The notes under the pieces were generated by a model that was given only the letters and a program-made list of their open reading frames with translations, was not told the origin of the DNA and ran no database searches. DNA of 64,000 bases. It comes from Stenocarpella maydis. Lineage: Eukaryota; Ascomycota; Sordariomycetes; Diaporthales; Diaporthaceae. A program made the translations under genes and the position numbers. The stretch spans positions 190,807-254,806 of the forward strand of contig NQMI01000008.1 in NCBI GenBank assembly GCA_002270565.1. Direction: 5' to 3'. This document shows, in pieces, positions 56,408-64,000 of the stretch (position 1 is the first letter of the stretch; every line of letters starts with the position of its first letter).

Positions 56408-58487
56408 ATGTCCGGCCCCGCGAGTTCATCTTCACGACCAGCTAAGCGCCGCAAGATGTCCGCGAGCCCGCCCGCGTCTGGCTTGGCCTCGAGCGTAGCG
56501 GTGTGCGAAGCATCTGGCTCCACCCCCGCGGAGGCGGAGCCGGATTCCCTGCCGTCCGACCCCACGGTGTCTGACGGCCATGTCACCCAGGATCACCAGT
56601 CTGATGTCGAGGCCAGCCAGCTTAGCTCTGAGTCCAGCCAGCCACAAGGAGTGCTGTCTCATGCCACATGGCCGCTGGACGCTGTCCCTGTCGAGATCTT
56701 CAACCTGGTCATTTCCTACCTGAAGCGCAAGGACGTTGAGGCAATGCGACTGGTCTGTCGAGAGTTCGACTCCAAGCTTGCCGACACCTTCTTCCGCAAC
56801 GTCGTCGTTCCGTTCCGCCCAGAGTTCGAGGCACTGTACGGTACTTTGAACATTGATCTGGGCTTCTCACCCGAGCAACAAAAGTACGGCTTGGTATTGA
56901 GGAAGAGAGCCGACGAGTCCCCCGCGCCTGAGGATGGCGCCGACAACGAGTCTCAGGTTAGCCCCGCGGCCAAGGCCGATGAGTCTCTGCTCTCGGATGG
57001 CTATCGGGTCTTCGAGCAGTTCGGACGCACCCACATCAAGAAGTTCGCCCTTGCTCTTGAGCTCAACGAGATGGACCTGGCCTGCCCACCTGTGAAACTC
57101 AACCAGGAGATCGTCCCAGCTCCGTGGGGCCTGTACCGGTGGCCCATCATGGACTACCAGCGCTACGCTCAGCTGGAGGGCATCGAGAAACTAGCAGACG
57201 AGACACAGCACATGAAGAGAGCTTTCCAGTTCCTGCGGGTCGTCAGCGAGATCGGTCTCTCTTGTGATGCCGGTCTTGGATATCTCCAGGGGCCCGACAC
57301 AAACCCTCTTTGTCGCCGGGCCCGGCCGCCAGTCTTCAGACCCACCATCTACGGCGATGAAGAAGCTGGTTCAGATGGAGAGACAGACGAAGACAGCGAG
57401 AGGTCCATGAGCCTCATAATACTGAAGCAGATGGCTATGAACGCAGGGTACGATTCCAGCGAATGGCCCAGAGCTGTGCTGCGTCTTCTCGAGGACGAAG
57501 GCCGCGCTGTGCAGTGGGTTGAGCAGATTTCTGATTCCGGTGAGGCCTCTCACCACAAGAAGCCGTTGTTTGAGGTCACCAAGGACTCAACAAAAGAGGA
57601 AATCATTGAGATCATCGAGGGTCTACTTAACGATGACGATCAGGACAATGTCACCAGCGCAGCTCATACGCGGACCTATGGCCTCTGCCCCAATAACCTT
57701 ACTGCTTCTCAGGTCGAGATGCTCTTGGAACTCGAGTGGGCCCACCGAGCCCTCATGGAATCCTACGTTATTGCTGTGATGGATAATAAGGACTCGTTTC
57801 AAGCCCTCAATACCCTGACGATCGCACGTTGCTCGGGCCGGCACGTTTCATCCTTGATGAAGAATGAGTTTTGGGACGCAATGACATGTCTACGTTCATT
57901 CCATCTCGGAGTGATCCCAGACTGGCGCCGCCTCCACAAAGACGATACAGGCGGCGTTTCCCAGACACGTGTCAGTCCGGTCGAGACTCACAAAGTTGTC
58001 TTTGACCTGCTCAACGATTTTGTTGGTGAACAAAAGAACATCACACACGTTTCGTTCGAGTGGATGGGTGGCGGCGAGTTCGCTGTGGGCAAGAGCCAGC
58101 GCGACCGCTACATCATGCCGGCTCCTGTACTCGCCGAGGCATCCGACATGGTCAGGCTGCAAACCATCTTCGACGAACTGGATGTAATTGACTTACCTTA
58201 CGTCCAGAAGTTGACCCTCAAGAACTGCTGGTTTTCTCCCCATGTTTTTCTGAACGTTGTCAAGAAGATGTCGAGAGAAGCGCTAAGGGATCTCGAGCTG
58301 GAGTCTGTTTCTTTGACCGCCCCTCCCTCAAAGACCAATGAGCCCAGCATTCATCCCGGCCCGCAGGGAAAGCCATCGCACTGGCCTTGGCCCCTATGCG
58401 CCGGTGCTGAACCTGGCTATTGGTTTCAGCTTCACCGGCCTACTGGCAACAACAACAATAACAACAACAATAACAACCACAACAACC

Positions 58488-58565
<78 letters not shown>

Positions 58566-59368
58566 TTAACAACCTGCCTGGCCCCGCGCCTGCCCCCCAT
58601 GGTGCTCACTTTGCTGCGGCCGCCGCGGCTGCCGCTGGACCAGCTGCTCAACACCTTCAAGCCCCGAATGGCTTGGGTCAAAATGTACAGAGCTTGGTGA
58701 CCCCCCATGGATCTGGCGCTATTGCCGCTAATCAAGCCTCAGCACCTGTCCAACAGGATGGGCCGTCTCAAGTAATCTCTAAGTGGCGCCTATTCTCATG
58801 GCCCCATATTCTTGCCAGCCTCGACATGTCCCCAGAAGCAGTCAGTGCCCATCTTGAAGACTTGGACCCCGAAGACAATCATTACCGCAATATCAAGACG
58901 AACGAGCTACGCTTCTCGGCGATGTTTCATGACGTCCTTGAGAAACGCGATGGACCGGATCGACTGAAGTCGATTGCGTTCAAGTCCTGCGGCTACGCGC
59001 TGATTGAGTCGTCTCACATCAGCAACTGGAAGATCATCCCAGATGAGATGCTCCGTGTACAGCATGATACCAACCTTCCGAGTCAGCTGAAGGAACTGGA
59101 CGGTCAGATGCTGATCTCCACCGACGGTCTGCTCGGCAAGATCCTCAATTACATCCCCGACGAAGAGATGAGGATCCTAAGCCGCATATTCGGGCTTTCT
59201 TTCGGCTGGGATGATATTTACGACGACATTGTCTCTCAGATCGCCATCGCCGATGGTAACCCTGATCCTGGTTCTGGTCGTTTCCATGGCTCTGTGTCCA
59301 GTTCTGTCCAGACGGAGGTCATCAGTATAAAGGCCAAGGGGAAGCAGATTGCGAGCCACACTACCTAG
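56408..59368 (+). CDS. F-box protein with a poly-asparagine tract
   Basis: An open frame of 986 codons plus TAG. The F-box lies near residues 95-140 (WPLDAVPVEIFNLVISYLKRKDVEAMRLVCREFDS, described here by position and key residues W, P, I, L, V, R). F-box proteins bring substrates to SCF ubiquitin ligases. The rest has no repeat family that I recognise; the layout (GYRVFEQFGRTHIKKFALALE and later blocks such as LRSFHLGVIPDWRRLH) resembles the many fungal F-box proteins with irregular leucine-rich regions. A run of 42 codons at 58448-58573 encodes 39 Asn, two His and one Ile. The start has context AAACCATGT. The same frame continues open after the TAG to 60073, so the gene may really end there. 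Confidence 0.8.
58448..58573. repeat. (AAC)n trinucleotide repeat within coding sequence
   Basis: 126 bp of AAC repeats with few interruptions (AAT, CAC, ATT), in frame, encoding the poly-Asn tract of the F-box protein. It keeps the same strand phase throughout and is likely length-variable among strains. Confidence 0.95.
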
Positions 59369-60073
59369 GACGATGTGGCTCCTGCTGAACAGAGCGATGC
59401 GGAAGACGACCGCGATAGCGGCCTGGATGGCAACCCGGGAAGTGGTGGTAACGGAGGCGATAGCGGAGGCGACGACTCTATCCATGACTATTTGGCTGAT
59501 CCTGATACTTCCTGGGCTGTGCGCTCCAATCTAGGTGGGGCCGAAACTGGGGAAGGTCTGACGAGAGAAGCCCTCGACGCCTACGATAGACAATACACCG
59601 ACACAGCTCCTAGCAACTCGGAGGCCCGTCATCGGAGGGAGCTGACGAGAATGGCGTTGGGCCACCTTGTGCAAGTCCCTGCTAGCCGGAGCACTGAGGA
59701 ATATGAGGCTGAAAGGCAGCGCCTTGTTGATCGGCACAACGAGATAATGGATGACAGGTTGCGGGCACTTCGCAACCGGCACAGTGAGCGAGATCGCGCC
59801 GCCGTGCAGCATGAGGAGCAGGAGCCTGGTCGGAGAACAGTCCTCAGGTTGCGGGGTGATCGCAGCCAAAGGGGCAGGCAGCAAGACGCACCAGAGGATG
59901 GTTGCTCACAGAGTAGTGAGCATCAGGTTGCTTCTTCGGAGGATACTCCTGCTCCACATGGCCAGCAGATGGTCCTCAGGTTGCGCGGTGATCGCAGCCA
60001 AAGCGAGAAACCACCGCAGGATGATCCTACACAGGGCAACTCTTCCATGAACACCGCGTCAGACACGGGATAG
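59369..60073 (+). CDS. In-frame extension of the F-box gene after a TAG
   Basis: 234 codons in the same frame as the F-box gene, with no ATG of good context at the front (the first likely Met is far inside). It has an acidic start (DDVAPAEQSDAEDDRDSG), a charged helical middle (AERQRLVDRHNEIMDDRLRALRNRHSERDR) and two copies of VLRLRGDRSQ. It is either the true C-terminus of the F-box protein, reached by splicing out the TAG (for example a 51-nt phase-0 intron from 59318 with the weak donor GTCATC and acceptor CTAG) or by readthrough, or a segment recently cut off by nonsense change. Confidence 0.55.
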   Translation, partial: DDVAPAEQSDAEDDRDSGLDGNPGSGGNGGDSGGDDSIHDYLADPDTSWAVRSNLGGAETGEGLTREALDAYDRQYTDTAPSNSEARHRRELTRMALGHLVQVPASRSTEEYEAERQRLVDRHNEIMDDRLRALRNRHSERDRAAVQHEEQEPGRRTVLRLRGDRSQRGRQQDAPEDGCSQSSEHQVASSEDTPAPHGQQMVLRLRGDRSQSEKPPQDDPTQGNSSMNTASDTG

Positions 60074-61484
60074 GATAAATTTCCCACCATCGACCAAATC
60101 ACCTCAGACTGGCGCATACAGGACTGCCATGGCATCCCGTTGCGCAAGATGGGTCGAAAAAGCGAGAGATTTTGGCAACCGAGGGGACAAGACGCAAGAA
60201 AGCGCGAAACGAAAAAAAACCAAAAAAACCGGAGTATCAGGGTGCGCCTTTGTTCCTCAATCCAATGTATGACTACGCGAGCATCGTCTTTCTTTAGCCC
60301 CATCGCCTTTTTAGTGACGGGCTTTAATTGAGTGAAGGAGGCGTCTGCCCTCTCTCTCATGATACTGTGTCGACCAGCGAAAAGGAAACAGATCAGCTTT
60401 GCGGATAGATATGGCACACGGCGCATCGCCACACCGCAGCGATCATGATGTTTGATACCGTGAGCCTGACGAGGGGGGATTTGTCCTTCTCATATAGGAG
60501 TACCAGAGGCACGAAAATAAGTATCGCGGCCCTGATTGGATTCGGGATCTGTTCTTCAGCGAAGGGCAAACAATCAGCGGGTTCATCACGGTCTGCAAAG
60601 CTGTTGGAAGGCTCACCTCCGAGGGTAGCGAGCGGGAGACGGATGGAGAAAAACCAAAACAAGGCTGTCTGAGCTGGGCGTGTTGGCTAGATAGTCCAAA
60701 AGGGTTGAATTGAAACCCCAGACAGGATTGCGAATTGTTGTACTTTTATTGAACTTTTTTGGTTTGCCCAATGGCACATGTGAGCGTGCTGGGCTGCTTG
60801 GTCTGAGTCCCGATTCAACGGTCCCATGCGGGATCAATGGATCACGTCTCACTTTACTGGGGCACTGTGCACCTTTCCTGGGCTCTAGGGACCGCGTTGC
60901 ATGTGCACTTGCTGTTGCGACTACCCACTCGCGTCGTTTGTTGTTCAGAAGCGAGCAGATGCATGCCATGCATCTCATGGCATGCCTCGTAGAACTCAAA
61001 ACATAGATTATGGCCTCGTATGTACTGTCACGACAACACTGCTCAACGGATTGAACAATCTTCATTCGCTCCAAAAACCCACCTCTGCCCAATTGCCTCA
61101 CTCGTGGTGGCCGGTAGCTGGTACGGGGACAGTTCCCATCATAGCAGGCCTCTAGCCCCCCAGCACCACACAAACACACACACACACACATCAGCCGTGT
61201 GCGTCAGGGGCCTGGTCCCTTCATCACCACCGCGACCTGAAGATTCCGCTTCTATGATCTCTCGGTATTCGGGGGAAAAGTTCATTCATGATTTATCCGT
61301 CTTGGGGATAATTTTTGTTCGCATGCCAGACCGTTAACTGCCCGAAATGCCATGCCTCAATACACCGGGTCCCAGAAAAAGCGAAGCCGTCCCTTTGCAC
61401 AAAAGCCCATTTGCCGGCTCGGGAGTGAGCCATCAATTCTCTCCATCACATGCAAAACACCACCGAGATCCGCCCCGGGTTGAC
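60074..61484. other. Intergenic spacer
   Basis: 3' regions of two converging genes. It contains a short (CA)n run near 61170-61190. No supported gene. Confidence 0.55.
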
Positions 61485-62578
61485 TTAGGCGGAGGTGATG
61501 GCCTTGCGCACGCGAGCTCCACGCTGTCTCGAGGTCAGGCGCTCCTCGCGGGCAACGACGGCCTCGGACTTCTGGACGACCTCCTCGCCCTCGGTGAGGA
61601 TAAGCTCGATGTGGCAGGGGTTGGACATGTAGGGGTTGATCTAGATCACGCGAGCAGTCAGAATGAGATGTTGCCACGGGGGGTTGGCACGTGTTCGCAT
61701 CCGGGTGAGACTGCGGGGGTCAAGAACATACACGACCGTGGGCACGGTAAGTTCGTCGGCGCTGCTTGGGGGCCTGGTTGACTTGGATGTGCTTGACGAC
61801 CAGGGCGCTGGTGTCGAGACCCTTGGCATCGGCGTTGGACTCGGCGTTCTTCAGGAGCTGCAGGAGGAACTCGGCCGACTTGACGGGCCACCGGGCGCGG
61901 GAGACACCCCACTGCTTGCCTGTACATCATATCCCTGTCAGCGCGCTGGTCTGTGACGGCAAATGTGACCTGGATGTGACTGCTTCGATGCGTAGCTTTT
62001 CCTCGGCCGAATCGAAACATGCTGTGATCCCAGGCATCCGAGCTCTTTCTGTTGGCCATCTGGTGTTGCTACTGTGGCCCCACCACCATTTCCCCACCTA
62101 TCCAATGTCGCCAGCGACGGTGCATGCGGGTTGCGCGCGTGGGTTTCTAGGACCGTTCGTACCTTGCGCAGCACGGCCGATGGAGCCAGCATAGCGGCGG
62201 AAAGGGACAATCTCCTTCTTCTCCTTGACATTCTCAAGGAACTTGACGGCGCGCTGCAGCTTCCAGCCGTTGATGGCCTGGGCGGTCTCGCGGGTGTTCT
62301 TGAAGGAGACACGGAGGTAGGCACCGCGGGCCTTGGCCGACTTGGAGGGCGCGATCTCGGTGGCAGCGTAGCGAACCTGTGGGTGAAACGGGTCAATGTC
62401 ACGATCTCAGCAGCTCCGCCGCGCCCTGCAGTGCATCCATCTCGCTCTCGCCCCTTGCCCGGTCGCAAACCCTCAGCTGCACCTCGAAAACCCCCCGACT
62501 TTTCGACAGCCCGAGGTGCTGGGTGCAATCGGCAATTCGCTCGTTCTGGGGATCGGGAGTCCGGTGTGCACTCACCAT
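61485..62578 (-). CDS. RPL17: 60S ribosomal protein L17 (uL22)
   Basis: Four exons (62578-62576, 62376-62163, 61919-61732 and 61640-61485) give 186 residues. The first intron falls directly after the ATG, so exon 1 codes only Met; exon 2 opens [18 protein letters not shown]. The uL22 hallmark [23 protein letters not shown] is restored across the last splice, and the end is [15 protein letters not shown] ([14 protein letters not shown]). It lines the peptide exit tunnel of the large subunit. All donors are GTGAGT, GTACGA or GTATGT type, and the frame closes exactly. It is divergent from NOP1. Confidence 0.96.
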
Positions 62579-63069
62579 CTTGACGGTGTTGATGTGGAGA
62601 TGGTGTCGTCGTCGTCGTTGGGTGTTGATGGTCGTTGGCTGGCTGCGAAGTTTTTTGCTGGTCTAGGGACGAGCCCGCTCCTTCCCAATCAGACTGTGGG
62701 CAGAAGCTGCCCGGGGAAATCATTTTGCGCTCCAGCCAACCACACGCGCCACGTGCTGCCCCGTCCAGGCCAAACATTGAAGCTCCATCCAGCGCTAGGC
62801 GGGGGTGCCTTGGTACTGGGCCGACCCTGGCCTGGTCTTGAAATTTTTCAACTATTTTTTTTGCGGCAGCAAAAGCTCTTTTGGGTCGGCCTCACCAGCT
62901 AGCTGCTACTGCAACCTGCAACCTGCAACAACTCGACAACGCCTCACATCATCCACGGGCCTTGATTTCCTGCGCCCCCGTTGCAGTTACGCAGGGGTCG
63001 ATTTGATCGTGACGGCTTCAGTTTTCTTCAACCACTCATCACTAAGTACCCCAAGTATCACCCTTCATC
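62579..63069. promoter_or_regulatory. Shared promoter of RPL17 and NOP1
   Basis: 491 bp separates the two start codons. It includes T-rich and C-rich patches, a doubled CAACCTG near 62917-62930 close to the NOP1 side, and no reading frame worth calling. Both genes serve ribosome production, so common control is likely (inference). Confidence 0.6.
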
Positions 63070-64000
63070 ATGGGTTTTGCCCCCAGAGGACGTGGTGGTG
63101 GTGACCGCGGAGGCCGTGGAGGCGGTTTCCGCGGCGGCGGTGATCGCGGCCGTGGTGGCGGCAGGGGCGGTGGCTTTCGAGGTAAGCTTTCTGGAGTCTC
63201 AGTCGCAGCCTCTAGACAATCCAATTAATTGATTGAAACCAGGTGGCCGTGGTGGTGGTGACCGTGGAGGTCGTGGTGGACGTGGTGCACCCCGCGGCCG
63301 AGGCGCACCTCGCGGCGGCCGTGGAGGCGCAGCTGGTGGCCCCAAGGGCGGCAAGAAGATGATTGTGGTATGCATTGTCCCTCGATGGCGAACGAGCAAG
63401 CAAGCTTGCATCTTAACGATTTGATGCTCACATGTGTTGTGTGTGTCTTCAGGAACCCCACCGACACAAGGGTGTCTTTGTCGTGCGCGGCGGCAAGGAA
63501 GATCTGCTTGCAACCGCCAACCTTACCCCCGGCGAGTCCGTCTACAACGAGAAGCGTGTTGCGATTGAGAACGCAAAGAGCGAGGATGGCACTGCGACCA
63601 AGACCGAGTACCGTGTCTGGAACCCTTTCCGATCGAAGCTTGCTGCCGGTATCCTGGGTGGTCTTGAGACTATCTACATCAAGCCTGGCTCCAAGGCCCT
63701 GTACCTCGGTGCCGCCTCTGGAACCTCCGTCTCCCACGTCGCCGACATCGTTGGGCCTACCGGAACCGTCTACGCTGTTGAGTTCTCTCACCGTTCTGGC
63801 CGTGACCTGATCAACATGGCCACCCGCCGCACAAACGTCGTCCCAATTGTCGAGGATGCTCGTCAGCCTCTCAAGTACCGCATGCTTGTCGACATGGTCG
63901 ACTTCATCTTTGCCGAGTAAGCTATCACTGCGCGGTTTGAGAAATCGGGCGCCAAGGCTGACTTGTTTCCCCCCTCAGTGTTGCTCAACCTGACCAAGCT
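63070..64000 (+). CDS. NOP1: Fibrillarin, rRNA 2'-O-methyltransferase (partial at the right edge)
   Basis: Exons 63070-63181, 63243-63367, 63453-63916 and 63979 onward give 241 residues before the window ends. It is the catalytic subunit of box C/D snoRNPs in the nucleolus and methylates rRNA (and histone H2A Gln in yeast). An N-terminal Gly/Arg-rich (GAR) domain of about 70 residues spans the first two exons. The methyltransferase domain starts [19 protein letters not shown], with SAM motif [20 protein letters not shown], then [14 protein letters not shown] and [16 protein letters not shown]. The last splice restores FADVAQPDQ. Donors GTAAGC and GTATGC and acceptors CAG are regular. Confidence 0.97.

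Noticed and set aside
1..64000. CRISPR arrays, operons or bacterial-type elements
   Set aside because: No regular repeat-spacer array; spliced eukaryotic genes throughout.

Overview
The window is nuclear DNA from a filamentous ascomycete, most likely a Sordariomycete. The evidence is short (50-90 bp) GT-AG introns, GC-rich genes with long intergenic spaces, fungal-type protein families (HET domain, FRM2-like nitroreductase, DUF6590, N2227/CARNMT), and AT-rich tracts whose transposon remains carry the C-to-T signature of repeat-induced point mutation (RIP). I cannot name the genus.

Layout. 1-2.5 kb is an AT-rich, RIP-degraded transposon graveyard; its left edge still reads as a Ty3/gypsy reverse transcriptase on the minus strand. 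2.98-7.8 kb holds a membrane-anchored ubiquitin protease (+) and an intact cytochrome P450 (-). 7.8-16.6 kb is gene-poor and contains one small recognisable coding segment near 13.1-13.5 kb. 16.6-21 kb carries a flavodoxin-less CPR-type reductase and an FRM2-like nitroreductase. 23.3-26.2 kb is the import receptor Kap104 (-). 29.2-32.1 kb is a divergent pair: a PAC4-like proteasome-assembly chaperone (-) and a carnosine-N-methyltransferase-like enzyme (+). 32.9-39.3 kb is a decaying accessory island: an intact SDR, a HET pseudogene, a second (pseudogene) P450, a 292-bp hAT-like MITE with a perfect 8-bp target duplication, AT-rich debris and a broken copy of the domain seen at 13 kb. 39.6-44.7 kb is a divergent pair: a HERP/Usa1-like ERAD protein (-) and mitochondrial phosphatidylserine decarboxylase (+). 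45-60 kb has a TAG-interrupted unknown gene, a coiled-coil protein (-), a nine-exon DUF6590 gene (+) and an F-box gene with a poly-Asn tract, also followed by an in-frame TAG and a long open extension. 61.5-64 kb is a divergent ribosome-biogenesis pair, RPL17/uL22 (-) and NOP1/fibrillarin (+, cut by the window end).

Most genes are single-copy housekeeping functions (protein import, proteasome assembly, ERAD, mitochondrial lipid, ribosome). Dynamic material is confined to the left edge and to 33-39 kb. Exon joins below were built by hand from splice signals and reading-frame continuity. Every multi-exon model listed closes in frame, but none has transcript support.
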